Shown here piece after piece: positions 51,596-60,249 of a stretch of DNA of 64,000 bases. Numbering within the stretch: the first letter of the stretch is position 1; every line of letters starts with the position of its first letter. This DNA is from Saccharicrinis sp963666825 (lineage in GTDB: Bacteria > Bacteroidota > Bacteroidia > Bacteroidales > Marinilabiliaceae), in NCBI GenBank assembly GCA_963666825.2, contig OY763044.2, positions 1,860,001 through 1,924,000 of the forward strand, read 5' to 3'. The notes below the pieces were generated by a model, which saw only the letters and a program-made list of their open reading frames with translations, did no database searches and was not told where the DNA came from. Position numbers and translations under genes: made by a program.

Positions 51596-54394
51596 ATGGC
51601 TAAAAATTCTGCATTAAAAACTATACAAATAAAAGGCGCAAGGGTTCACAACCTAAAAGGTGTGGATATTGAGCTACCTCGAAATAAATTCATTGTTATT
51701 ACAGGAGTATCGGGTTCAGGAAAATCTTCACTGGCATTTGATACGCTGTATGCAGAAGGTCAACGACGATACGTTGAAAGCCTGAGCTCCTATGCTCGTC
51801 AGTTTTTAGGAAGAATTGATAAGCCTGATGTTGATTTTATTAAAGGAATTCCACCAGCTATAGCGATCGAACAGAAAGTAAATACTCGAAATCCAAGGTC
51901 TACAGTAGGAACTTCAACGGAGATTTATGATTACCTGAAATTACTTTTTGCTCGCATTGGAAAAACAATATCTCCCGTATCCGGTATGGAAGTAAAGAGA
52001 CATTATGTTTCTGATGTTGTTAATCATATTACCCAATATGATGATCGTACAAGACTGGTTATTTTGTCTCAAATCCATATTCCTGAAGATAGAAGTACTA
52101 AATCACATTTGGAGATCCTCTTAAAACAAGGTTTTGTTAGAATTGAAGCGCATAATGAGTTTCTTAAAATAGAGGATGTATTATCTAAAGATGAACTTGA
52201 ATTAGAGAGCACGATCTTCAATCTTGTTATTGATCGAGCTACAGCTTCTAAGGAAGAAGATAACTTATCCCGACTAGCTGATTCCATTGAAACTGCTTTT
52301 TTTGAAGGCAAAGGAGAGTGCATTGTCAAAGTTTACGAAGGTGACAATGTAGAAACTCACCTGTTTTCAAATAAGTTTGAGCTTGATGGAGTTGTATTTG
52401 AAGAACCCAGCGAGCATATGTTTGCGTTCAATAATCCAGTTGGAGCATGTTCTAAATGTGAAGGCTTTGGAAGCGTCATTGGTATTGATGAAGATTTGGT
52501 TATTCCGAATAAATCGCTTTCTGTATTTGAAGATGCTGTAGCATGTTGGAAGGGCGAAAAAATGGGTGAGTACAAAAAGGAACTAATAGCATCTGCTCAT
52601 CATTTTAATTTTCCGGTACATCGTCCGTATTATGAATTATCGGATAAAGAAAGAGAGCTTTTATGGAAAGGTAATAAACACTTTTATGGAATAGATACTT
52701 TCTTTAAGCACGTAGAGGAACAACAGTATAAGATACAATACCGCGTGATGTTATCCCGCTACAGAGGAAAAACAATTTGTCCTGATTGTAGAGGTACCCG
52801 CTTAAAAAAAGAAGCTTCATGGGTTAAGGTAGGAGAGAAGAGCGTATCAGACTTGGTATTAATGCCAATTACTGAACTTATGAGCTTTTTTGACAACCTT
52901 CAATTAGATGAACATGATACGAATGTTGGTAAACGTATTCTAAGAGAAATTACTACCCGATTACGTTTTTTATATGAAGTTGGGTTGGGATATTTGACTC
53001 TAAACCGTCTTTCAAGTACCCTTTCAGGAGGTGAAAGCCAGCGAATTAATTTAGCCACATCTTTAGGAAGTACATTAGTTGGATCATTATATATATTAGA
53101 TGAACCAAGTATTGGTTTACATTCACGTGATACTGAATTATTAATTAAAGTACTAAGACAGCTTCAGCAATTAGGAAATACAGTTGTTGTTGTTGAGCAT
53201 GACGAAGATATCATGAGAGCTGCCGATGAGATAGTTGATATTGGTCCTGGAGCAGGACGGTTAGGCGGTGAAATTGTATTTCATGGAAAGCTTGAGAAAA
53301 ATGCCAACGCAAAAGATAGTCTGACATATCAATATCTTTTTGGTACAAAAAAGATTGAAGTTCCTGAATCAAGAAGAAGTTGGAATAATTATATTGAAAT
53401 ATTAGGAGCCAGGGAAAATAACCTAAAAGGAGTAAATGTAAAAATTCCTCTAAATGTAATGACGGTAATTACAGGTGTAAGTGGATCTGGTAAGTCTACT
53501 TTAATTAAATCAATATTTTATCCTGCAATAAAAAAACGTTTAGGTGGGTATGCTGATAAAACCGGAGCATTTGATCTTTTAAAAGGAGATGTGGAGCAAA
53601 TTACGGATGTTGAATTTGTAGATCAAAATCCAATTGGAAAATCCTCTCGATCAAATCCTGCTACCTATTTAAAAGCTTATGATGAGATTAGAAAGTTAAT
53701 GTCTGATCAACAAGCTTCTAAAATTAATGGGTATAAAGCTTCTCATTTTTCATTTAATATTGATGGTGGCAGATGTGAAGAATGCCAAGGAGAGGGAACA
53801 ATCAAGATTGAAATGCAATTTATGGCAGATATTGTTCTTACTTGTGAAAGTTGTAATGGAAAGCGTTTTAAAGAAGAAATTCTGGATGTAAAATATCGTG
53901 ATAAAAACATTCATGATATTTTAGAAATGACCATTGAGCAAGCCATTGAGTTTTTTGAAGAAGAAAGTAATAGTACCACTAAAAGAATAGTAAATAAACT
54001 AAAACCTTTGGCTGACGTTGGACTTGGATATGTAAAAATGGGACAATCATCAAGTACTCTTTCAGGAGGTGAAAGTCAAAGGGTAAAACTAGCTTCTTTT
54101 CTGGCTAAAGAAAAAGCTGAACCAACATTATTTATCTTTGACGAACCAACTACAGGTTTGCACTTTAATGATATTAAGAAACTTCAGCTTGCTTTTGATG
54201 CTCTTATTGAGAAAGGTCATTCTTTGGTAATTATTGAGCATAATATGGAGGTTATTAAATCTGCTGACTGGATTATTGATCTGGGACCAGAGGGTGGAGA
54301 CAAAGGAGGGTATGTTGTATTTGAAGGAAAACCTGAGAATTTAATAAAGGAAGAAAAATCATATACTGGAAAGTTTCTTCAACCATATATTTAA
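51596..54394 (+). CDS. uvrA: Excinuclease ABC subunit A
   Basis: Damage-recognition ATPase of nucleotide excision repair. The ATG at 51596 gives MAKNSALKTIQIKGARVHNL; a TTG at 51584 is less likely. Two ABC domains are present, with Walker A GVSGSGKSS at 37-45 and GVSGSGKST at 627-635, and signatures STLSGGESQRINLA and STLSGGESQRVKLA. Zinc-finger cysteines occur in CSKCEGFG, CPDCRGTR and CEECQGEG/CESCNGKR. The length of 932 fits a full UvrA1-like protein with its UvrB-binding insertion. Bacteroidota often carry a second uvrA copy, so this may not be the only one. The gene stands alone. Confidence 0.93.
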   Translation: MAKNSALKTIQIKGARVHNLKGVDIELPRNKFIVITGVSGSGKSSLAFDTLYAEGQRRYVESLSSYARQFLGRIDKPDVDFIKGIPPAIAIEQKVNTRNPRSTVGTSTEIYDYLKLLFARIGKTISPVSGMEVKRHYVSDVVNHITQYDDRTRLVILSQIHIPEDRSTKSHLEILLKQGFVRIEAHNEFLKIEDVLSKDELELESTIFNLVIDRATASKEEDNLSRLADSIETAFFEGKGECIVKVYEGDNVETHLFSNKFELDGVVFEEPSEHMFAFNNPVGACSKCEGFGSVIGIDEDLVIPNKSLSVFEDAVACWKGEKMGEYKKELIASAHHFNFPVHRPYYELSDKERELLWKGNKHFYGIDTFFKHVEEQQYKIQYRVMLSRYRGKTICPDCRGTRLKKEASWVKVGEKSVSDLVLMPITELMSFFDNLQLDEHDTNVGKRILREITTRLRFLYEVGLGYLTLNRLSSTLSGGESQRINLATSLGSTLVGSLYILDEPSIGLHSRDTELLIKVLRQLQQLGNTVVVVEHDEDIMRAADEIVDIGPGAGRLGGEIVFHGKLEKNANAKDSLTYQYLFGTKKIEVPESRRSWNNYIEILGARENNLKGVNVKIPLNVMTVITGVSGSGKSTLIKSIFYPAIKKRLGGYADKTGAFDLLKGDVEQITDVEFVDQNPIGKSSRSNPATYLKAYDEIRKLMSDQQASKINGYKASHFSFNIDGGRCEECQGEGTIKIEMQFMADIVLTCESCNGKRFKEEILDVKYRDKNIHDILEMTIEQAIEFFEEESNSTTKRIVNKLKPLADVGLGYVKMGQSSSTLSGGESQRVKLASFLAKEKAEPTLFIFDEPTTGLHFNDIKKLQLAFDALIEKGHSLVIIEHNMEVIKSADWIIDLGPEGGDKGGYVVFEGKPENLIKEEKSYTGKFLQPYI

Positions 54395-54400
54395 AATAAA

Positions 54401-54423
54401 AAAGCTCCAATAAATGGAGCTTT
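54401..54423. terminator. Bidirectional terminator between uvrA and the secreted-protein operon
   Basis: AAAGCTCCA and TGGAGCTTT form a 9-bp stem around ATAAA, with A-rich sequence before it and T-rich after, between convergent genes. Confidence 0.8.
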
Positions 54424-54455
54424 CTACATAAATTTCTTTATTTCAATCTTTAATT

Positions 54456-54917
54456 TTAATCTTTTTCAATACCAAATAATACGGAAACACAACCTTTTGC
54501 AGTATTTGTTTCATCCGAATTATAATCGTCTAAAACTTTGAGTTTAATTACCAATGTTTGCGTTGTTTCTACTGAAAAATCCCAGACATCAATAAAATTA
54601 TGATCTTTATTATCAAATAAGATATTATTATTCTCATCGACTAACCTAAAATGTACATCAGGTAGATTATCTATTTTACTAACTGCAATTCTGTATTTTT
54701 GATCTTTAAAAAAGGTTTTATATAACTCTGCAGTTTCCCCGGCACCCAAAATAGTTGCATTATAATTACCATCATGCACAAAATTCCCAAGTTTAGGTTT
54801 CCCTACTTTTTTTGCAAAGCTTAAGCACTGGGCATTCATCTCATTTCCTATACCAATAAGGAAAACCAGTAAAAGAAGAGTTCTTATAAAACTTATAATT
54901 ATTCGTTTTTTATTCAT
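54456..54917 (-). CDS. Secreted protein of unknown function
   Basis: A 153-residue protein with an N-terminal signal peptide (hydrophobic 12-25, ending near MNAQ). The rest is a beta-rich domain (YRIAVSKIDNLPDVHFRLVD, WDFSVETTQTLVIKLKVLDD) with two cysteines. I do not recognise a family; the strand pattern is like a small beta-sandwich. It lies 19 bases after the lipoprotein gene on the same strand, so the two are probably co-transcribed and act together in the periplasm. Confidence 0.65.
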   Translation of the reverse strand: MNKKRIIISFIRTLLLLVFLIGIGNEMNAQCLSFAKKVGKPKLGNFVHDGNYNATILGAGETAELYKTFFKDQKYRIAVSKIDNLPDVHFRLVDENNNILFDNKDHNFIDVWDFSVETTQTLVIKLKVLDDYNSDETNTAKGCVSVLFGIEKD

Positions 54918-54936
54918 AGAGCTTTTACAAGAGATA

Positions 54937-55869
54937 TTAAGAAATAAACTCTGTTCTTATTTCGGCTACTTTTTGTAATAATTTATCAAAAACTTCTTTA
55001 GACATATGAGTTTCTGAATCAGCTTTAATAGTTGTTATCTTATTTTCAGAATCAGTTTCAGCTTCAACTTTTGAAGTATTCACAATTTTTATTTCTTCGA
55101 AAATAGATTGTAATTCAGCTATTTTATCTTGTAAATAATTGATATCCTCATTATCTGTATATGACTCTAATAAGTTTAATACTGTAATTAATGATAGCTT
55201 TTGATAAATAATTCTATCTACAAGTCTTTGGTTATTATCCATTGATCCATTAGTTAGTGTTGTAGCTAAATATAAACCTTCAACCCAACCTCCAACTAAT
55301 ACCATTACCGATATTGCAGCTCTGTCGTTTTCTTTTAAATAAGCATTTGAACTCATGAATGTTTCAGAGATAATTTCCATTACAGCATCTCTGTTATTCA
55401 TATTATCTTCAAGTTTTTTGATTGTGTTTTCATCAATGGCATCTAAAATACTTAATCCTTCGGCCATTTTTTTTGCACAAGCCATATATTTAATGGCAGA
55501 TTGTGTTTGATCAAACAAACTTGTATAACTTAAATCTGCACTGTAAATACCCAGATTAAGTGCCATTTTAAGATTAGTGTTGTAATTTGTTACGTTTTCA
55601 ACAGGATTCAGGATCTCTTCGTCATATCTAGCCCCTGATCTTTTTATAAGCATTGCAGTTTCCAATGGGGAAGGTAAAGAATAAAAAATCAATTTTGATT
55701 TATTAAAATCTTCAACCATTTGAGGATCTACTTCCTGTGCTGACTCTATAATTTTTTCTTCTTCACTTTTACCCGTTTTTTTACCATCTGAAACACAAGA
55801 TACTGCTAACAACGATATTAAGGTGAAAACAAAAAATAATTTAGAAACCTGATTAAAAGTTTTTCTCAT
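54937..55869 (-). CDS. Conserved helical lipoprotein of unknown function
   Basis: A 310-residue protein. The signal peptide ends in SLLAVSCVSDG with a lipobox Cys, so it is a lipoprotein. The mature part is almost entirely helical and rich in Asn and Met, with LPSPLETAMLIKRSGARYDE, MALNLGIYSADLSYTSLFDQ and VLVGGWVEGLYLATTL. I recall related proteins in many Bacteroidota but no function. The long upstream region (55870-56132) carries two palindromes. It is the first gene of a two-gene operon with a small secreted protein. Confidence 0.7.
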   Translation of the reverse strand: MRKTFNQVSKLFFVFTLISLLAVSCVSDGKKTGKSEEEKIIESAQEVDPQMVEDFNKSKLIFYSLPSPLETAMLIKRSGARYDEEILNPVENVTNYNTNLKMALNLGIYSADLSYTSLFDQTQSAIKYMACAKKMAEGLSILDAIDENTIKKLEDNMNNRDAVMEIISETFMSSNAYLKENDRAAISVMVLVGGWVEGLYLATTLTNGSMDNNQRLVDRIIYQKLSLITVLNLLESYTDNEDINYLQDKIAELQSIFEEIKIVNTSKVEAETDSENKITTIKADSETHMSKEVFDKLLQKVAEIRTEFIS

Positions 55870-55967
55870 TTTGTTAAATTTTTATTCTGATAGGTTTGTT
55901 AATATACATATACCACATCAGTTGTAATTGCTAGGATTATATTTTCTAAATATATATTTAATAATAA

Positions 55968-55991
55968 TATGTAAAAAAACATTTTTACATA
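55968..55991. repeat. AT-rich palindrome upstream of the lipoprotein gene
   Basis: TATGTAAAAA and TTTTTACATA are 10-base arms around AACA, about 100 bases before the lipoprotein start. It could be an operator. Confidence 0.35.
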
Positions 55992-56073
55992 ATTTATCTA
56001 TCAAAATATAAAAATATCAAATAATATTTATATACAACTCGTTTGTCAATGCTTTTGTTAAAAAAAAATATAA

Positions 56074-56110
56074 AAAAAGCTTTTGAATATATATAATTCA
56101 AAAGCTTTTT
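56074..56110 (-). terminator. Intrinsic terminator after the DHOD-like gene
   Basis: AAAAAGCTTTTGAAT and ATTCAAAAGCTTTTT form a 15-bp stem with a 7-base loop, followed on the minus strand by T-rich sequence. Confidence 0.8.
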
Positions 56111-56132
56111 ATTCATTTTATCTTATGCTCAT

Positions 56133-57119
56133 CTAATCAAGAGATGAAAAATATTTCATAAACTGAGCTCTCTCATATTGAGTAGGATCAGAAATTTTCC
56201 TATAACTCATTGCTCCTTTAAAATCATCAATTGATTTAAATCCTTTCTCTTCCATCCAAAAAGAAAGCTCATTTATTATTGACGAAATAATCTGAGCTCC
56301 GTTTTTATATATTGTAGAACATAACTGTACTGTTGATGCACCTGCCAATAATTGTTTTATCACAGCCTCTCCATCATGATTTCCTGTTGATGCTGAAACA
56401 TCTATTTGATCTACCTTATCAGAAACAATAGCAACCCATCTTAAAGATCTTCTGATATCTGATGGTGTACTAAAAACAGATGAAGATGTTAATGTCATTT
56501 TGTTAATATCAATATCCGGTTGATAGAAACGGTTAAATAGAACAACACCTTTAGCACCCAGAGCATACAACTTATTTACAACAGCTACTATATTTGCAAA
56601 ATTATCACCTAATTTAATTGCAAAAGGAATTTTTACAGCTTTTGAAATATTCTCTGCAATACTATAATATAATCCTTCAATAACAGAAGCTTCCAGATTT
56701 TTATCTGTATTTACAATATGAACATTTAACTCTATTGCATCAGCACCTGCAGCTTCAATTTTTTTTGCAAAATCAATCCACTCATTAGCTGAAAAACAGT
56801 TAATACTTGCAATTACCGGAATATCAAATTTTTCTTTAGCTTCTTTAATCAAACTGATATATTCACCAACAGAATTATCCTTTGTGTAACCAGCTATATA
56901 ATCTAGAGCTTCAGGATAATCATTTCCAGAACTTTGCTTTATTTGATTATTAATCTCATAATTAATTTGTTCTTCAAATAATGATTTAAGTACGATTGCT
57001 CCAGCTCCAGCTTCTACTACTTTTGCTATTTTATCAATGCTGCTTGTTAATCCTGAACTACTGATAATTATGGGATTTTTCAAGCTCAATCCCATGTATG
57101 AAGTATTTAAATTTGCCAT
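56133..57119 (-). CDS. Dihydroorotate dehydrogenase-like flavoprotein
   Basis: A 328-residue TIM-barrel protein starting MANLNTSYMGLSLKNPIIIS at the ATG 57119; an upstream ATG at 57146 adds nine unlikely residues. It resembles the FMN-binding barrel of class 1 DHODs (SSGLTSSIDKIAKVVEAGAGAIVLKS; GAKGVVLFNRFYQPDID). At the place of the catalytic NxSCPN loop it reads ELNVHIVNTDKN, without the base Cys or Ser. I therefore do not call it PyrD; its reaction is unknown. No pyrimidine genes are nearby. It precedes, on the minus strand, a strong terminator. Confidence 0.75.
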   Translation of the reverse strand: MANLNTSYMGLSLKNPIIISSSGLTSSIDKIAKVVEAGAGAIVLKSLFEEQINYEINNQIKQSSGNDYPEALDYIAGYTKDNSVGEYISLIKEAKEKFDIPVIASINCFSANEWIDFAKKIEAAGADAIELNVHIVNTDKNLEASVIEGLYYSIAENISKAVKIPFAIKLGDNFANIVAVVNKLYALGAKGVVLFNRFYQPDIDINKMTLTSSSVFSTPSDIRRSLRWVAIVSDKVDQIDVSASTGNHDGEAVIKQLLAGASTVQLCSTIYKNGAQIISSIINELSFWMEEKGFKSIDDFKGAMSYRKISDPTQYERAQFMKYFSSLD

Positions 57120-57189
57120 ATTATAAAAGTATTTTACAATGAACAAATATAATTTTTTTTAAACATTATTAGTTTAAAAACATCATATT

Positions 57190-57867
57190 TTACATATTGT
57201 TGTAATTCCTGGCTCCAAATATAGAGCTTCCAACTCTAACCATTGTGCTCCCTTGTTCAATGGCTATATTATAGTCTCCACTCATACCCATTGATATTTC
57301 TTTAAATGAGTTATGATCTTTAAAATACTGCTCTTTTAACTTTAAAAATATATCCTTTAAGCTCTTAAATTCATTGGCAACTTGTTGCAGGTCATCTGTA
57401 TAAGTTGCCATTCCCATCACTCCACAAATTTCAATGTTGTTTAATTGCTTATACTCCTCTGAGTTTAAAAGTAATTCAACTTCATCAAAAGAGAATCCAA
57501 ACTTTGTTGTTTCTTCAGCTATATGAAACTGTAACAGACAATTGATTTTTCTATTATTTTTTTTTGCTTCCTTATCTATAGCTTTTAATAATTTAAACGA
57601 ATCTACACCATGTAATAAAGAAACAAACGGAGCTATATATTTGATTTTATTTGTTTGTAAATGACCAATAAAGTGCCATTCAATATCTTTTGGAAGTTCT
57701 TCAAATTTTTTAGTTAAATCCTGAACCTTATTTTCTCCAAAAACCCTTTGTCCTACTTGATATGCTTCTAAAATATCACTGTTTGGTTTTGTTTTGGAAA
57801 CAGCAACTAAAGTGACACCTTGAGGAATATCTGATTTAATTTTTTCTAAATTTTCTGCAATCGACAT
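57190..57867 (-). CDS. YggS-family PLP homeostasis protein
   Basis: A 225-residue alanine-racemase-like PLP-binding protein. LVAVSKTKP carries the PLP Lys (Lys26); FGENKVQDL, WHFIGHLQTNK, CGVMGMATYTD and SMGMSGDYNIAIEQGSTMVRVGSSIFG are the standard YggS blocks. The family controls free pyridoxal phosphate rather than catalysing a reaction. It stands between the DUF1015 gene and the DHOD-like gene on the same strand, but a terminator upstream and a 70-base gap downstream suggest only loose linkage. Confidence 0.94.
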   Translation of the reverse strand: MSIAENLEKIKSDIPQGVTLVAVSKTKPNSDILEAYQVGQRVFGENKVQDLTKKFEELPKDIEWHFIGHLQTNKIKYIAPFVSLLHGVDSFKLLKAIDKEAKKNNRKINCLLQFHIAEETTKFGFSFDEVELLLNSEEYKQLNNIEICGVMGMATYTDDLQQVANEFKSLKDIFLKLKEQYFKDHNSFKEISMGMSGDYNIAIEQGSTMVRVGSSIFGARNYNNM

Positions 57868-57916
57868 GATATATTTAAATCTTATTTATTCTGCAAAATT
57901 ACGATTTTAAGAAAAA

Positions 57917-57950
57917 AGGCTCCATTATTTCGCATAAAATAATGGAGCCT
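57917..57950 (-). terminator. Intrinsic terminator after the DUF1015 gene
   Basis: AGGCTCCATTATTT and AAATAATGGAGCCT form a 14-bp stem, followed on the minus strand by TTTTTT. Confidence 0.9.
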
Positions 57951-57981
57951 TGTTATATATTTTAATGTAGCAGATAAAATT

Positions 57982-59232
57982 CTATTCTAATTTATGAATG
58001 ACTAATCCAGAACGTAATTTTGGTTCAAACCAGGTAGTTTTTGGAGGCATAATATTACCAGAATCAGCTATGTTGATTAATTGCTTCATTGTAACTGGAT
58101 ATAAAGCAAATGCAACCTTCATTTCTCCACTATCCACCCTCTTTGATAATTCTTCCAAACCTCTTATACCACCTACAAAATCAATTCGTTTATCAGTTCT
58201 CAAATCCTTAATACCAAGTATTTCATCCAAAAGATACTTTGACAAGATAGTCACATCTAAAACTCCAATTGGATCATTATCATCATAAGTTCCATCCTTA
58301 GCTTTTAAGCTATACCATTTCCCTTCTAAATACATCGAAAAATCATGCAAGGCTGAAGGTTTAATTACATTTTCACTCGTTTTTTCAATTTCAAAATTTT
58401 CTGAAAGTTTATCTATAAAATCTTTTTCTGATAATCCATTTAAATCTTTTACAACACGATTATAATCTATAATCTTTAATTGGTCTTCCGGAAAATGAAC
58501 AGCAAGAAAATAGTTGTATTCTTCATCTCCTGTATGGCTGGGATTGTTATCTCTTTTTTCTTTACCAACTAAAGCTGCAGCAGCTGTTCTGTGATGACCA
58601 TCAGCAACGTAGGTATAGGGTACATTTTCGGCAAAAAGAATTTTAATTTGATGGTTTATTTCTTCATCGTTAATTACCCAAAAATGATGACCAAATCCAT
58701 CTTCTGAAATGAAATCATATTCCGGTTCTTGATTTTCAATAATTCCTGAAACTATTTTATCTATTTCTGCAACTGAAGGATATGTAAAAAATACAGGTTC
58801 AATATTCGCATTGTTAATTCTTACATGAACCATTCGGTCTTCTTCCTTTTCTTTTCTGGTTAGTTCATGCTTTTTTATAACTCCATTAAAATAATCATCA
58901 ATTGAAGCCGCACCAACAATACCATATTGGGTTCTGCCATTCATAGTTTGTGCGTATATATAAAATTTAGCCTCCTTATCTTGCTGAAGCCATCCTTTTT
59001 CCTGGAACTTTTTAAAATTCTCAACTGATGTATTATATACCTGTTCTGAATGTATATCTACAGAATCTGAACAATCTATTTCACTTCTTGTAATATGTAG
59101 TAACGAAACTTCTTTTCCGTTCGCCATGTTGGCAGCTTCATCACGATTCATCACATCGTAAGGCAGACAACTTAGATCTTTAACTATACTTGCTGGTGGA
59201 CGGAGTCCGTTAAATGGTTTTACTATTGCCAT
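57982..59232 (-). CDS. DUF1015 family protein
   Basis: A 416-residue cytosolic protein starting MAIVKPFNGLRPPASIVKD at the ATG 59232; a start at 59268 is less conserved. It contains the family motif YVADGHHRTAAAA, which resembles a ParB-like Ser kinase/ATPase site, and LPYDVMNRDEAA. In many Bacteroidota and clostridia the gene is next to serine biosynthesis genes (serA, serC) and is suspected to act as a serine kinase; those neighbours are absent here, so I give no function. A terminator follows. Confidence 0.88.
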   Translation of the reverse strand: MAIVKPFNGLRPPASIVKDLSCLPYDVMNRDEAANMANGKEVSLLHITRSEIDCSDSVDIHSEQVYNTSVENFKKFQEKGWLQQDKEAKFYIYAQTMNGRTQYGIVGAASIDDYFNGVIKKHELTRKEKEEDRMVHVRINNANIEPVFFTYPSVAEIDKIVSGIIENQEPEYDFISEDGFGHHFWVINDEEINHQIKILFAENVPYTYVADGHHRTAAAALVGKEKRDNNPSHTGDEEYNYFLAVHFPEDQLKIIDYNRVVKDLNGLSEKDFIDKLSENFEIEKTSENVIKPSALHDFSMYLEGKWYSLKAKDGTYDDNDPIGVLDVTILSKYLLDEILGIKDLRTDKRIDFVGGIRGLEELSKRVDSGEMKVAFALYPVTMKQLINIADSGNIMPPKTTWFEPKLRSGLVIHKLE

Positions 59233-59364
59233 ATCGTTGAGTTTTGATTTTGATATTAAGATATGCAATATATAAACAGGGAAGGGAGATAGAGGTGATT
59301 TTTATCAATCTTAATTTAGAAAAAAGATGATTTTTTACACATTTTTTAACGTTATTAAAACAAG

Positions 59365-59394
59365 AAAGGCCACTCTAACATTTGAATGGCCTTT
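59365..59394 (-). terminator. Intrinsic terminator after the head-GIN gene
   Basis: AAAGGCCA and TGGCCTTT form an 8-bp core stem with a loop of about 14 bases, partly pairing further, followed on the minus strand by a T-rich tract. Confidence 0.7.
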
Positions 59395-59415
59395 TGAAAA
59401 TTATCTGAATGTACC

Positions 59416-60087
59416 TTATTCGTCCTTTTCAATATTTCCTTTAACACTTAATTCTTTAGGATTTCCTTTATAATGAATTTTACCTCCTGTATTTGTTTTT
59501 GCCTCAAGTCTATCTGTTGCATTAACCCATGCAACACCACCAGTACTGGCTTTTATAATAGCTTCTTTTGAATTTAATTTATCAGCAACGTATCGACCTC
59601 CTGTACTGCTGGAGACTTCCTGAAAATCAACTTTACCAACTACTTCAATTTTGGATGAAGACAGAGAAGCTGTTAAGTTCTTAACATCTAAATCCAAAAT
59701 AATTGTTGATCCTGAACCTGCTTTTAAATCCATATTTTCAGCATATAAAATATCATCTGCTGAAATAAATGCACCAGTACCTGCGCTAATTGCTTTTAAT
59801 GATTTATACGTAACATAAACCATGACCGACATATCTTTATAAATCTTTGTTTTTAACTTGATATCTAATTTACGACCATCTATTTCTGTAATTACATCAG
59901 TAACATCAGCATTTTCAATTTCAACTCTTACTTTTTCTTTATCGCCTTCAATTAAGGTAACATTGATACCTTTTCCGGCATAAATTTCATTAAATGAACC
60001 CACATTTCTGGTTTGCGAATTTGTTTCCTGCGCATTAACATTATAAACAGATAATAATGTTATAAATAAGAATATAATTTTCTTCAT
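59416..60087 (-). CDS. Secreted head-GIN domain protein (DUF2807)
   Basis: A 223-residue exported protein with a signal peptide ending near VNAQ. The rest is a repeating right-handed beta-helix pattern: FNEIYAGKGINVTLIEGDKE, ISAGTGAFISADDI, LKAGSGSTIILDLD, VSSSTGGRYVADKL, KASTGGVAWVN, AKTNTGGKIHY. These GxG(S/T/G) turns are typical of the head-GIN (DUF2807) family, common on Bacteroidota surfaces and annotated as putative adhesins without proof. It is a single gene. Confidence 0.88.
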   Translation of the reverse strand: MKKIIFLFITLLSVYNVNAQETNSQTRNVGSFNEIYAGKGINVTLIEGDKEKVRVEIENADVTDVITEIDGRKLDIKLKTKIYKDMSVMVYVTYKSLKAISAGTGAFISADDILYAENMDLKAGSGSTIILDLDVKNLTASLSSSKIEVVGKVDFQEVSSSTGGRYVADKLNSKEAIIKASTGGVAWVNATDRLEAKTNTGGKIHYKGNPKELSVKGNIEKDE

Positions 60088-60249
60088 ACTTCTTTAATTT
60101 ACTTCTAATTTCTATATGATATTTGCCATTTTTATGGTTTTGTATTTACAACTTATATCATGGCTATTTCTTCATATATTTATCTCTTAATATTGATTAC
60201 TAGTAAAATGATTTTTAAATCCCTTGCTTATCACACAATTATTATACCA

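Noticed and set aside
56133..57119. Canonical dihydroorotate dehydrogenase (pyrD)
   Set aside because: The catalytic NxSCPN loop is missing and there is no pyrimidine context.
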